DNA of 64,000 nucleotides from JANXSF01 sp043755435 (GTDB taxonomy: Bacteria; Acidobacteriota; Terriglobia; Bryobacterales; Bryobacteraceae), in contig JAYUSZ010000181.1 of NCBI GenBank assembly GCA_043755435.1, forward strand, positions 4,189-68,188, read 5' to 3'. Made by a program: the position numbers and the translations under genes. The notes beneath the pieces are model-generated. The model was given only the letters and a program-made list of their open reading frames with translations. It searched no databases and had not been told where the DNA came from. This document shows, one piece after another, positions 43,174 to 53,449 of the stretch; position 1 is the first letter of the stretch, and every line of letters begins with the position of its first letter.

Positions 43174-43767
43174 TTGCGCTTCATATGCACACTGTTGTTG
43201 TCTGCGGCCCCGTCATTTGCCGTCGACTACGCTGCCTGGGCAGGCCGGAACAATACAGGTTCGTGGACGAAAGCAACTGAAGACGCGGTGACCGAAGTGG
43301 GACTTCCCGCAACAACACCGTCTGATGTAACTAAATTCTGCCCAAATTATCATACCCTTGCTGCGTCGGACCGGAGAAAGTTTTGGGTTGGCTTGCTGTC
43401 AGCCATCGCTCGTCCAGAGAGCGGCTTTAATCCAACAATCCGGCATGTTGAAAAGTTTGGGGACAAGTTTGAAAGTCCAGCAATCAGCCGGGGTTTGCTG
43501 CAGATTTCATTTGCCACCGCAATGGCACCTCGTTATGGGTGCAGCGTGCAGAAGGCATCAGACTTGGAGAAAGCGGAAAAGAATTTGGCCTGTGGTGCAC
43601 GGATCCTTTCCAATTGGGTTAAGCACGATGGCACAATCGCCAACTTCGGCACTTCCAAGTCGAAAGGCGGGGCTCGCGCGTGGCCAGTTTTGAGAGAAAA
43701 AAACAGCAGATTTCCAGCCATAACGAGGTTTACAAAGCAGCTCCCTTTTTGCGTTTCTGCGAAGTAA
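43174..43767 (+). CDS. Lytic-transglycosylase-like secreted protein
   Basis: 197 residues from TTG 43174, which gives a short signal peptide (RFICTLLLSAAPSFA). AIARPESGFNPTIRHVE carries the catalytic-type Glu (E-S-x-F-N), AISRGLLQISFATA and LACGARILSNWV continue the SLT pattern (S.GL.QI, N...G...L). C-terminal ~35 residues are less typical. It probably cleaves peptidoglycan glycan strands in the periplasm. No ribosome site is clear, which leaves the start uncertain. Confidence 0.7.
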   Translation: MRFICTLLLSAAPSFAVDYAAWAGRNNTGSWTKATEDAVTEVGLPATTPSDVTKFCPNYHTLAASDRRKFWVGLLSAIARPESGFNPTIRHVEKFGDKFESPAISRGLLQISFATAMAPRYGCSVQKASDLEKAEKNLACGARILSNWVKHDGTIANFGTSKSKGGARAWPVLREKNSRFPAITRFTKQLPFCVSAK

Positions 43768-43830
43768 ACATTTTTCGATCTTCCTCGGTTTCTTATACAA
43801 CTGAAATGAACCGGCGCTAAACTAGCTGGT

Positions 43831-46800
43831 ATGAAACACTCGCTTCTGGTCTTATTGGCCATTCCCATGTTGTGTCTAGCCCAGTACGATACCTCGACGA
43901 TTCTAGGCACTGTGAAAGATCCTTCGGGTTCACAAGTCCCTTCCGCCAAGGTCACCCTCGAGAATACTCAAACCGGCGTCAAGCAAGTCGCCAGTTCGGA
44001 CCCCTCGGGTAATTTTCTCTTCCTAAACCTCCGCATTGGTACTTATAGAGTTAGCGCCGAAATGCAAGGATTCAAGAAAGTCAGTTCCGAAGTATTCACC
44101 CTTGTTGTGAATGCTCGTCAACGTGTGGATCTCACACTGGAAGTTGGCAATGTAACAGAGAGTGTCACCGTGACTGGTTCTGCGAATCTGCTTGAAACAG
44201 ATTCAAGTGACCGCGGCCAAGTGATCACCCGCGAGGCGATCATCAATCTGCCGTTGAACGGTCGCGCATACGCTGATCTGGCACTGCTCTCGCCTGGCGT
44301 TAGAAAATCGAATATCGCCAACCGCGATGCGTCTTTCAACGTGAACGGCCTGCGTAGTTCCTTAAACAATTTCATGGTTGATGGTGTGGACAACAACGCC
44401 TACGGCACATCGAACCAAGGTTTTTCCAACCAAGTGGTGCAGTTGACTCCAGACGCAGTACAGGAATTTAAGGTGCAAACCAACAACTTTTCAGCGGAGT
44501 ATGGCCGTGCTGGTGGTGCCGTTATCAACGCCTCTGTTCGCAGCGGAACGAATCAGTTCCATGGTTCAGTTTGGGAGTATTTGCGAAACACCAAGTTGAA
44601 CGCAGTGGGCTTCTTCAAACCGAGTACTGGCAAGCCAACTTTAGTGCAGAACCAGTTTGGCGGCGCACTTGGCGGCCCTATTAAGAAGGACAAGATGTTC
44701 ATCTTCGGCGATTACGAAGGCTTCCGGCGAGTCGATCGCACTTTGCAATTTGCAAGCCTGCCTTCGGCCGATCAGCGCGTAGGCCGCATTGGTGTTCCAG
44801 TGCGCAACCCATTCACAGGCGATGTTTACTCCGATGGCGTAATTCCGGCCAACGTGATTACTCCGTTTGCCAAGCGCGTGTTGGGTGACCTTCCCGCTGC
44901 AATTCGCAACACCAATACTGGTGCGCTTCCTTCTAACAATTGGGATTTTCTCACGCCAACAACATGGCAGGACGATAAAGGCGATGTACGCTTCGACTAT
45001 TATGTTTCATCGAAACTGAACGCCTTTGGCCGCTATAGTCATCGTCTGTTGAATCGTGTGGAGAACAGCGTGATTCCTGGTCCTTCCGGCGGTGATGCCA
45101 ACGGGTTCGTCCGGGTGCTGAATCAGCAAACAGCGGTGGGTTTTAACTATAACGTTTCGCCAACTTCCTTGATAGATTTTCGAATTGCCGTCTCCACCTT
45201 TGAAGGTGGGAAGAGCGCGTTGGGCGGTGAACGGAAGAACATGCTGGAGGAGTACGGAATCCCTGGTCTGCCCGATAAGCCAGAAATTGGTGGTGGTCTG
45301 ACCAGGCAGGGAGTAACTGGGTTCACGGCCTTCGGACGTCAAAGCTCAAACCCGCAATTCCAGAATCCAACGACTATTAATCCAAAAGTGAATTACTCCA
45401 AGGTGCTCCGCCGTCATTCGTTGAAAGCTGGCTACGAGTATCAAGCAATCAACACAGATATTTTGGATTTCAATCCGCAATATGGCCAGGACGATTACGC
45501 CGGCCAGTTCTCTCGCCCAACTACATCGCCTGCGACCAACCTGTATAACTTGGCCGATTTCATGTTTGGCGCTCGTTCCGCATACAGCCTCAACAACGCA
45601 GTGGTCCTCAATTACCGTCAGCGTATGCACTTCGGCTATCTGCAGGACGACTTCAAGGTGAACGCCAAACTTACCCTAAACCTGGGCGTACGCTACGAAT
45701 TCGCCACTCCTCAATACGAGGCAACCAACCGTTTGGCGAACTTCGATCCGGCTACCAAAACCCTTATCCAAGCCAAAGCAGGCGGCCTTTACGATCGTGC
45801 CTTGGTCAACCCTGACCGCAACAACTTTGGTCCTCGTTTCGGCATGGCTTACCAGTTCAATAGCAAGACGGCAATTCGCGCGGGCTATGGATTGAGTTAC
45901 GTCCATTTCAATCGCCTGGGCGGAGAGAACCTCTTGGGTTACAACGGACCCAGCATTGTCAACCTGACCATCAACCAGTTACCAACCTTACCTGCTTGCG
46001 CTGCTCAACAATTCCGCAACTGCTTCCGTACAACTCAGCAAGGCTATCCAACCGGTCTGGTGGATCCTTCCAGTTTTTCCACAGCACTTACACGCACTAA
46101 CTACACTCCATCTGACTATCGCTCCAGCGACGTGCAAAGTTACCACTTCACAGTCCAGCGCGAGCTTGCTAGTAACCTGGTGCTGGATGTTGCTTATGTG
46201 GGTAATCGGTCTAGAGGGCTGATGATTTTAGGAGACTTCAATCAGGCGCGGCCAAATGCAATAGGCGAAAATGCTTCACTCATTTCGCGCCGCCCCATTC
46301 AAGGCTTCGATTTTATTCAGGTGTCTTTCGGCGGAGGCTTTGCCAATTACAACTCACTGCAAGCCAAAATAGAGAAGCGCTATTCGAACGGGTTCTACTT
46401 ACTAAACAGTTTCACGTGGTCGAAGGCGATTGATAACGCTGGTGGCCATCTGGAGACATTCAACGGTGATAATTCGCGAATCAATTACCGCAATCTTCCC
46501 AGTGAAAAGGGGCAAGGAAGTTACAACCAACCTCTCAATAACACCACCTCATTCGTTTATGAACTCCCTTATGGCAAAGGCCGCCGCTTCGGTAGCAGCA
46601 CTAACGGATTCATGGATGCAATCCTCGGTGGCTGGCGCCTCAGTGGTATCCATATTGCACAGAGCGGCCAGCCCATCAACATCAGTTATTCGGCGCCCAG
46701 CCAATTCCAAGTATCTGGAGCACCAACTTACAGGCCCAACTATGTAGGCGGAAACGTCTACGCCCCAGAAGGAACTGCGCAACGCTACCTGAACCCGGCC

Positions 46801-47109
46801 GCGGTGATTGCACCGAACGTGCAGAATCCAAACGACCCTTCCCAACCATTCGGCACGTTGGGCCGCAATGTGGGTCGTAGCGAATCAATCTTTCAATTTG
46901 ATGGCGGTGCTCACAAGGCTTTTTCAATACCAAAAAGTGAAAACATGAAGCTTGAGTTCCGTGCGGAGTTTTTCAATTTGTTCAACACGACTAATTGGGG
47001 TGCTCCAAACGCGAACGTTTCCAATACAAATTACGGCACAATTACCAGCTACGCATACCCAGCTATTCCGGCGCGGCAAATTCAGTTTGCTTTGCGGTTT
47101 TCTTTCTGA
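43831..47109 (+). CDS. Oar-like TonB-dependent receptor (C)
   Basis: 1092 residues. Signal peptide KHSLLVLLAIPMLCLAQ; carboxypeptidase-regulatory domain (STILGTVKDPSGSQVPSAKV, FLFLNLRIGTYRVSAEMQGF); plug (EAIINLPLNGRAYADLALLS, FMVDGVDNNAYGT); barrel ending RQIQFALRFSF. Cargo unknown. A hairpin follows at 47140-47169. Confidence 0.92.
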   Translation: MKHSLLVLLAIPMLCLAQYDTSTILGTVKDPSGSQVPSAKVTLENTQTGVKQVASSDPSGNFLFLNLRIGTYRVSAEMQGFKKVSSEVFTLVVNARQRVDLTLEVGNVTESVTVTGSANLLETDSSDRGQVITREAIINLPLNGRAYADLALLSPGVRKSNIANRDASFNVNGLRSSLNNFMVDGVDNNAYGTSNQGFSNQVVQLTPDAVQEFKVQTNNFSAEYGRAGGAVINASVRSGTNQFHGSVWEYLRNTKLNAVGFFKPSTGKPTLVQNQFGGALGGPIKKDKMFIFGDYEGFRRVDRTLQFASLPSADQRVGRIGVPVRNPFTGDVYSDGVIPANVITPFAKRVLGDLPAAIRNTNTGALPSNNWDFLTPTTWQDDKGDVRFDYYVSSKLNAFGRYSHRLLNRVENSVIPGPSGGDANGFVRVLNQQTAVGFNYNVSPTSLIDFRIAVSTFEGGKSALGGERKNMLEEYGIPGLPDKPEIGGGLTRQGVTGFTAFGRQSSNPQFQNPTTINPKVNYSKVLRRHSLKAGYEYQAINTDILDFNPQYGQDDYAGQFSRPTTSPATNLYNLADFMFGARSAYSLNNAVVLNYRQRMHFGYLQDDFKVNAKLTLNLGVRYEFATPQYEATNRLANFDPATKTLIQAKAGGLYDRALVNPDRNNFGPRFGMAYQFNSKTAIRAGYGLSYVHFNRLGGENLLGYNGPSIVNLTINQLPTLPACAAQQFRNCFRTTQQGYPTGLVDPSSFSTALTRTNYTPSDYRSSDVQSYHFTVQRELASNLVLDVAYVGNRSRGLMILGDFNQARPNAIGENASLISRRPIQGFDFIQVSFGGGFANYNSLQAKIEKRYSNGFYLLNSFTWSKAIDNAGGHLETFNGDNSRINYRNLPSEKGQGSYNQPLNNTTSFVYELPYGKGRRFGSSTNGFMDAILGGWRLSGIHIAQSGQPINISYSAPSQFQVSGAPTYRPNYVGGNVYAPEGTAQRYLNPAAVIAPNVQNPNDPSQPFGTLGRNVGRSESIFQFDGGAHKAFSIPKSENMKLEFRAEFFNLFNTTNWGAPNANVSNTNYGTITSYAYPAIPARQIQFALRFSF

Positions 47110-47139
47110 TCAAGATTGCAGTCGCGCAGAGTTAAGTTA

Positions 47140-47169
47140 GAAATGGCCAATCTTTGAGTTGGCCATTTC
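47140..47169 (+). terminator. Hairpin after receptor C
   Basis: GAAATGGCCAA and TTGGCCATTTC are exact complements around an eight-base loop. No T-run follows, so it may be a weak or Rho-assisted terminator. Confidence 0.5.
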
Positions 47170-47294
47170 CACTTGATGACAGCATGTCTTGGGTACTTGA
47201 GCGCTTGACTCAGCCCCACCCCAAGCGATATCATTCCAACACTATTTGAATTTGAGCATCCACAGGTCCTAACTTGCGGATGATGGGAGATTTT

Positions 47295-50200
47295 ATGAAC
47301 AGGCAAAGTTTGCTTGCCACTGTGCTTTCTTTATTGGCAGTGCTGCCATTAGCTAACGCTCAATCCGTAACCGGCCAGATATATGGCGTGGTTGCCGATT
47401 CCACCGGTGCCGTTGTCAGCGGTGCCACCATTAAATTAACCAATGATAATTCTCAGGCTGTCATCAGCTACGAAACGGCGGCTAATGGATCGTTCGCTTT
47501 CATCGGGCTCTTCCCGGCTGTTTACAACCTTAAGGTTTCTCACCCAGGGTTCAAGAGCTATGAACAGAAAAACATCCGTGTGAATACACAGGAGCGCGTC
47601 GATCTCAACGCGATCAAGTTGGAAGTTGGCGACATCACAACATCCATCGCCGTAGAGGCATCGGCAGTTCGTGTTGCGACGGATAGTTCCGACCGCGCCA
47701 TCTCCATTGGGCTTCGGCAAATTGAAGACACTCCTACACGTGGACGCAACCCTCTCTCTCTAGTAATGACCTTGCCTGGCGTGCAAACGCTGGCCGGTAA
47801 CGATTTCCGTGGCTGGTCCGGCGGCGGCATCCCCGCAGTAAACGGCGGCCGAAATGGTCAAATAATTTTGAATCTGGACGGCGTAGCCAGTCAGGATTCC
47901 GGCAACCTGAATCCCGGCTACATGTCACCCAGTATCGATGCCATCGGCGAAGTGAAGCTACTGGTTTCTAACTATACGGCGGAGTACGGCGGACGCACCG
48001 GCGGCCAGTTGACATTTACCATTAAAGGCGGCACACCACAATTTCATGGAACCGCCTACTATTACATGCGGCATGAAATGTTCAACGCGAACGAGTTCTT
48101 CAACAACAAGAACAAAGTCCAAATACAGAAGTACCGCTATCAGAATCCTGGCGGAACATTTGGTGGCCCACTGCTCATTCCAGGCACAAGGTTTAATAAG
48201 GATCGGCAGAAGCTGTTCTTCTTTTTCTCATGGGATCAACTGCGCAATAAGAACACCATCAACAATACATATACGATGCCCTCCGCACTGGAGCGTGCTG
48301 GTGACTTCTCCAGAACAGTTACAACCGCTGGCATTCAAGTCCCAATCTTCGATCCGCTAACGCAAGCCGTTTTCCCTGGAAACATCATCCCAGCCAGCCG
48401 CATCAGCCCACAAGGCCAAGCCATGTTGAACCTTTTCCCGTTGCCCGATCCACAAGGCTTGTCACTTGATCCAACTGGCAACCGCGGCTTTAACTTCCGC
48501 AATATCTTGCCGCAATCGCGCCCCAACGTAGGCAAGGTTCTACGTGTGGATTACAACATCAGTTCCAAGTTGCAAACATTTGTCCGATTGCTGAATGATT
48601 ATCAGGCTGTAGACGGCTATGCAGGCACTGTTGGCCCTTCCGGCGGCAATTGGGGCCAGTTCCCGCACAGCTATCACGTTCAGGCTGCTGGTGCAGTTGG
48701 AACGCTGATCTACACCATATCGCCAACCATGATCAACGAATTCAGCTATGGTTTGAATCGAGGTAAACAGGGTGTGAATCCGCTGGACGATGCTAGCGGA
48801 AACAAATCCGTGGGCGGAACCAGAACATATGCGGACAACCTACTCCCGTTGAAAGACTCAAGCGGCAAACCACTTACACTGCCTCGCATCTTCCCATCCA
48901 GCAACATCCTAAACATCCTTCCTCAGGTGAATTTCGGACTCCCCTCCGGTTTCGCAGCACAATCTTCGGGCCAAGGTATTTCGGCAGCCCCAAATTTCGG
49001 TCACGATTCCCGTTGGCCATTCGTGGGCACCGATCTGGTCCAATCCATCCAGAACAAAATCACTTGGGTTAAAGGTTCGCACAACGTAAAGGCAGGCATC
49101 TATGTTGAGCGGATGGCTCGTAACGTCAGTGTTTATTCGGTCTACAACACAGGCGGAACTTACTATTTCGGTTCCGATAGATCGTCTTCCTTCGACACAA
49201 ATTACCCATACTCAAATGCGTTGCTGGGCAGCATCTTCGCCTACGGAGACGATAACAAGAAGCAAGTGAATCACGCCCACTACACTCAAGTGGAATGGTT
49301 CCTGCAAGACACTTGGAGAGCCACCCGCCGCTTAACTCTTGATTACGGCTTGCGGATGTATAGGGTCGGCGATTTGCACTCCTCAGGTGGAACTCTTGGT
49401 TTGTTCAGCAAGGAAGAATACAGCGCCAGCAAGTCTGGCCAACTCATTTTCCCAACCTTGATCAATGGCCAGCGTGCCGCCATTAACCCAGCCACAGGTG
49501 CCACGTTCCCTTACGTCCGGCAGGGTACGTTCGACACTGCTTCCTACACTGGTCTACCGTTTTCGGGCATCAAGCAGTATGACACCCACTTCTTCAAAGT
49601 TCCGCCGATTCAATATGGACCTCGGGCTGGCTTCGCCTACGATGTTTTTGGAAACGGCAAAACTGCGGTTCGTGGCGGTGCAGGCATTTCCGTGGGCCGT
49701 AATTGGACCGTGGATTTCATTGGAGCTTTAGGTGCTGGAACAGGCCCGTTGGCCGCTCCTCCTAATTTCCAGGCACCAGTGATTCTCTACACCAACTTCT
49801 CAAATCTTGCCAACGCTCAACCATTCTTCACGCCTCAAAACGTGGTTGGTGGAGGACAGGATGAGAAGGTCCAGACAACTTACAACTGGAGTTTCGGCAT
49901 TCAGCATGATCTAGGCAAGGGGATGATTATGGATGTCTCCTACGTGGGCAATGCGTTGCGCCATGGTTATGGCCAAGGTATCGATTTCAACGCTGTGCGA
50001 CCGCTGACCACCTGGAACCCCAAGGATGGACCGAACCCAAGGTTCCGTGATCCAACCAGCACTGGATTCTATTCCACGAACTTGATCCGATCACAAGTGG
50101 GATATGTTGGCTTCGGCGCGATTCCGATCTGGACTTACAAAGACACAAGTTCCTATAACGCATTGCAGGTTCAATTGAATCGACGTTTTGGCAATCTGCA

Positions 50201-50912
50201 ATGGAACGCCAACTATACCTGGTCGCACACGCTTATTTATGACACTGGCCAGGGGGCCCAATGGGTGGATACGAAGTTAACCAAAAACACCGTGAACCGT
50301 CCACACGCAGTAAACTTCAACATGGGCTACGAATTGCCGAAGCTTAGCAACATGTGGAAAAACGGCATAGCCAAGTTTATTGGTGACAGTTGGAAGGTGA
50401 ACGGCAACGGTGCCATCTTCTCCGGCAGTCCCTATACCATCGGCTGTGGGGCACAGAACGCACCCATTGGTTATTGGACAGGAACACCAACCGGTGGCAT
50501 TCCTTTCCGCTGCCAGATGGGAAGCAACGTCTATCTGCCTGAAGGGCAGTTCCCTTCAGCAACGGAAGATCCCCGCTTGCAAGTTCCTTTCAACAGGGCA
50601 AACTTCACACTACCAGCCATCGATTCGCTGGGCATTGGCAACACGCCTCCAACTCTGCGGTATGGTCCTGGAGCGTTCAACCTCGACATGTCCTTGGCCA
50701 AGAACTTCAAGTTCGGCCGGGAAGATCGTTATGGCATGGAATTCAGAGTGGAGACCTTTAACACTTTGAACCATTTCAATCCTAACAACCCGAACACAGG
50801 TCTGAATTACAACTTCGCGACTGGCGCACAAACCAACGCAGCCTTTGGAACCATCCAAGGTGCGCAGGTGCAGGCACGCCGGGCGATTATGTCGTTGCGG
50901 TTTAGATTCTAA
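47295..50912 (+). CDS. Oar-like TonB-dependent receptor (D), paralogue of receptor A
   Basis: Start at ATG 47295 because GGGAG lies at the right distance; three earlier in-frame starts (47274-47283) are less well placed. About 1205 residues: signal NRQSLLATVLSLLAVLPLANA, carboxypeptidase-regulatory domain (GQIYGVVADSTGAVVSGATI, FAFIGLFPAVYNLKVSHPGF), plug (TPTRGRNPLSLVMTLPGVQT) and barrel ending AIMSLRFRF. Nearly every landmark is shared with receptor A at 26642-30247, including the plug-region NGGxxGQ...LDGxxSQDSG and the block PIGYWTGTPTGGIPFRCQM. Confidence 0.92.
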   Translation: MNRQSLLATVLSLLAVLPLANAQSVTGQIYGVVADSTGAVVSGATIKLTNDNSQAVISYETAANGSFAFIGLFPAVYNLKVSHPGFKSYEQKNIRVNTQERVDLNAIKLEVGDITTSIAVEASAVRVATDSSDRAISIGLRQIEDTPTRGRNPLSLVMTLPGVQTLAGNDFRGWSGGGIPAVNGGRNGQIILNLDGVASQDSGNLNPGYMSPSIDAIGEVKLLVSNYTAEYGGRTGGQLTFTIKGGTPQFHGTAYYYMRHEMFNANEFFNNKNKVQIQKYRYQNPGGTFGGPLLIPGTRFNKDRQKLFFFFSWDQLRNKNTINNTYTMPSALERAGDFSRTVTTAGIQVPIFDPLTQAVFPGNIIPASRISPQGQAMLNLFPLPDPQGLSLDPTGNRGFNFRNILPQSRPNVGKVLRVDYNISSKLQTFVRLLNDYQAVDGYAGTVGPSGGNWGQFPHSYHVQAAGAVGTLIYTISPTMINEFSYGLNRGKQGVNPLDDASGNKSVGGTRTYADNLLPLKDSSGKPLTLPRIFPSSNILNILPQVNFGLPSGFAAQSSGQGISAAPNFGHDSRWPFVGTDLVQSIQNKITWVKGSHNVKAGIYVERMARNVSVYSVYNTGGTYYFGSDRSSSFDTNYPYSNALLGSIFAYGDDNKKQVNHAHYTQVEWFLQDTWRATRRLTLDYGLRMYRVGDLHSSGGTLGLFSKEEYSASKSGQLIFPTLINGQRAAINPATGATFPYVRQGTFDTASYTGLPFSGIKQYDTHFFKVPPIQYGPRAGFAYDVFGNGKTAVRGGAGISVGRNWTVDFIGALGAGTGPLAAPPNFQAPVILYTNFSNLANAQPFFTPQNVVGGGQDEKVQTTYNWSFGIQHDLGKGMIMDVSYVGNALRHGYGQGIDFNAVRPLTTWNPKDGPNPRFRDPTSTGFYSTNLIRSQVGYVGFGAIPIWTYKDTSSYNALQVQLNRRFGNLQWNANYTWSHTLIYDTGQGAQWVDTKLTKNTVNRPHAVNFNMGYELPKLSNMWKNGIAKFIGDSWKVNGNGAIFSGSPYTIGCGAQNAPIGYWTGTPTGGIPFRCQMGSNVYLPEGQFPSATEDPRLQVPFNRANFTLPAIDSLGIGNTPPTLRYGPGAFNLDMSLAKNFKFGREDRYGMEFRVETFNTLNHFNPNNPNTGLNYNFATGAQTNAAFGTIQGAQVQARRAIMSLRFRF

Positions 50913-50930
50913 TTCGGTAGCAGTAAATCA

Positions 50931-50969
50931 AAAGGCGGGCAGAGTTTAAGAACTCTGCCCGCCTTTTTA
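50931..50969. terminator. Bidirectional terminator between receptor D and the response regulator
   Basis: AAAGGCGGGCAGAGTT and AACTCTGCCCGCCTTT are exact 16-base complements around TAAG, with T-runs on both strands. It serves the convergent genes on either side. Confidence 0.93.
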
Positions 50970-50975
50970 TTCCCC

Positions 50976-51626
50976 TCACCCAATAATCCCTTTCCTCACT
51001 GCATACAAAATCAACTCCGGCACCGAATGCAATCCCAACTTCTGCATCAAATTCGTGCGATGCGTTTCCACTGTATACGCACTCAAATTCAACAACGCCG
51101 CTGATTCTTTATTCGACTTACCTTCCGCCGCCAATTGCAGCACTTCCCGCTCCCGTGGAGTTAGTAAGTCGTAACTATCCTCTATCCCCCGCTGCCGCAA
51201 GTTCTGTACATAATCCTCCAGCAACATCTTACTCACCGCCGCACTAAAGTACGACTTCCCGGTAACCACAGTCCGAATCGCCTGAATCAGATCCGCCTCT
51301 GCAGAATCCTTCAGTAAATACCCCTTTGCCCCGGCCTTCAATGCCCGCATCACGTAACTCTCATCGGAGTGCATGCTCAGCACTACCACCGCCACCTTCG
51401 GCAGCGCCGTTGTAATCTGCCGCGTCGCCTCAATGCCATTCAAATTCGGCATCGCCACGTCCATCACAATCGCATCGGGCTGCAACGATTCCGCTAGTTG
51501 AATCGCCTTTCTGCCATCCTCGGCTTCCCCCACAACCTCGAAATCCGCCTGCCGCTCCAGCAGTAACTTCAAACCCAGACGGATCACTGTATGGTCATCC
51601 GCCAGTAAGATGCGAATTTTCGTCAA
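50976..51626 (-). CDS. NarL/FixJ-type response regulator
   Basis: 216 residues from TTG 51626, which overlaps the kinase TGA (TTGA). Receiver: LLADDHTVIR with phospho-acceptor D56 in DAIVMDVAMPNLNG, T/S in VVLSMHS, K in GAKGYLLK. LuxR-type helix-turn-helix: LLTPREREVLQLAAEGKSN and YTVETHRTNLMQKLG. Works with the upstream kinase; target genes not known. Confidence 0.95.
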   Translation of the reverse strand: MTKIRILLADDHTVIRLGLKLLLERQADFEVVGEAEDGRKAIQLAESLQPDAIVMDVAMPNLNGIEATRQITTALPKVAVVVLSMHSDESYVMRALKAGAKGYLLKDSAEADLIQAIRTVVTGKSYFSAAVSKMLLEDYVQNLRQRGIEDSYDLLTPREREVLQLAAEGKSNKESAALLNLSAYTVETHRTNLMQKLGLHSVPELILYAVRKGIIG

Positions 51627-52981
51627 AGTGGCAGCTCCACAGCAATATCAGTGCCCTGACCTACAATCGAATCCACCCGCAGAATCCCTTTCAAGTGCCG
51701 CACTCGCTCCTCCATCCCAATCAGACCCAGCCCCCGAGTCTTGCTGGTATCGAACCCTTTCCCATTGTCTTCAATCTTCACCCGGAGCCGTTCAGGCTGC
51801 TCCTCCACATGGATCTTCACGTTCGTAGCGGCCGAATGCTTCGCCGCATTATTCAGTGCTTCCTGCACCAACCTATAGATACAAGTCTTATGTTCATCCG
51901 GCAAAGTATCCGGTAAGTCTTCAGCCTCAACAGTTACGTTCATCCCCGTCCGCCTACTCATTTCCCGAGCCTGCCAATGCAACGCCGGCACTAAACCAAA
52001 GTCATCCAGCATGGAAGGGCGCAATAGTAACGACATGTTACGGACTGCATTCACACTGCTCTCTCCCAACTTACGCGCCGATTGCAGCCGCACCGCCAAA
52101 ACCTGCTGATCCGCAGGAACCTCAGCCGCTACGTTCCCCAATTCCACTAACAGCGCCGAGAGTGTTTGCCCCACTTCATCGTGCAATTCGCGCGAAATGT
52201 TCCGCCGCTCTTCCTCCTGCGCATCTACTAACCGCCTGGACAACGCTTCCAAATTCTCCTGCCCTGCCTGAATTTCCTGATACCTTCGCCCAAGATCTTG
52301 CTCCAGGCTAAGAATGTTGCGACTCGTCCAGGTGCCCAGGAATAGCGCCAAGCAAAGCGTTGCCCCAAGGATCCAGAACATGCGCCGCGTGAACGCTTCA
52401 AACAGCCGTTCCGATTGCACTCGGCCTGCCTCCAACTGCTGGCCATTCAACACACCAACAGATTCAGCCACACTCAACAATCGCGCTCGCTGCGGAAGCA
52501 ATCGTCTCGCCAAAAATTCATAACCGTATTGACGTCTTTCCAGCGGTGTCCAATCAAACACCGGCAATAGCCCATTCCAATATTCCGAAATGCTCACCTG
52601 CAGTGCCCGCTCCGCTTCAGGCACAGCTCCATGAAGATATTGCAGGGCCACATCAATTTCAGCCTTGGTTTTTAGGAGATTTTGTAAGTGGTCAGCAGCA
52701 TTCTGCGGATCAGGATCCACCAGATAATCCCGTGCATATACCGCCGAAAGAACAATCGACCAGCGAATCCGTTCCAACGCTATGTTGCGTTGCAGGAATC
52801 CGCCGTAAATGCTGACGTCATTTTCCTGCACCTGCCGGATGGCGGCAATTGCATAGATGCCAGCAAGCGCCATCAATAGTGCCATGCCGCCAAAGCCCGC
52901 CACCAGCAGCCAGCGTGACCCACCGGGCCGGTACGTGCTCGAATCCAATTTTGCCACCCAGTGCCAGTGTACCGGATCCAC
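51623..52981 (-). CDS. Membrane sensor histidine kinase (HisKA_3 type)
   Basis: 452 residues from GTG 52981. Two membrane segments (~23-45 and ~202-218) enclose a ~155-residue periplasmic helical sensor. Dimerisation box RRNISRELHDEVGQTLSALL has phospho-acceptor H267; ATPase boxes EALNNAAKHS (N), DNGKGFD (G1) and GLGLIGMEERV. Ligand unknown. It is translationally coupled to the response regulator. Confidence 0.93.
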   Translation of the reverse strand: MDPVHWHWVAKLDSSTYRPGGSRWLLVAGFGGMALLMALAGIYAIAAIRQVQENDVSIYGGFLQRNIALERIRWSIVLSAVYARDYLVDPDPQNAADHLQNLLKTKAEIDVALQYLHGAVPEAERALQVSISEYWNGLLPVFDWTPLERRQYGYEFLARRLLPQRARLLSVAESVGVLNGQQLEAGRVQSERLFEAFTRRMFWILGATLCLALFLGTWTSRNILSLEQDLGRRYQEIQAGQENLEALSRRLVDAQEEERRNISRELHDEVGQTLSALLVELGNVAAEVPADQQVLAVRLQSARKLGESSVNAVRNMSLLLRPSMLDDFGLVPALHWQAREMSRRTGMNVTVEAEDLPDTLPDEHKTCIYRLVQEALNNAAKHSAATNVKIHVEEQPERLRVKIEDNGKGFDTSKTRGLGLIGMEERVRHLKGILRVDSIVGQGTDIAVELPL

Positions 52982-53449
52982 CAGCGATTACCCATACCGG
53001 CGAGACTGTAGATGGGCGACTTTCCCGTCGGCGATCCAAACTCACATTCGCACTCCTACGCCGCAGAACAATGACCCTGGTTCTCACTGGAGATAGATCC
53101 GGGAAGATAGATCCGGGAGGATAGATCCGGGACGGTGGTAACTACCCTGACCCCGCATCTTCCAAGGCAATTACACCCGCCAGTCCTAAGTTTCCTTCAA
53201 CTTGCACCAAACCTCTCGTCCAATGCTTTGCTACAATCCTGTAACAGATTCCAAACAAAGGAATTTCGCCTTATCCCCGCAACATGTTGTATCTATTTCA
53301 AAAAGACCACTAGAAGATGTGGTTCACGTGCTTGCTTTTTGCCTTAGGCCGGTTTACTATTACCTCATCCCCCGAGCGGCTGAAACTCTCTCGTCTTAAG
53401 AGAATTCAGACCGGAATCACAAATTTAAAACAAGAAGAGGGCTTAAGCC
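52982..53449. other. Intergenic region between kinase and smc
   Basis: No coding frame looks real here. It must hold the divergent promoters of the two-component system and smc. The only distinct structure is the triple 14-bp repeat at 53091-53132. Confidence 0.6.
53091..53132. repeat. Three tandem 14-bp repeats
   Basis: AGATAGATCCGGGA occurs twice exactly and a third time with one change (GGATAGATCCGGGA), head to tail. It lies 110 bases upstream of the kinase start and ~320 bases upstream of smc, and could be a regulator-binding array or simple slippage. Confidence 0.85.
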
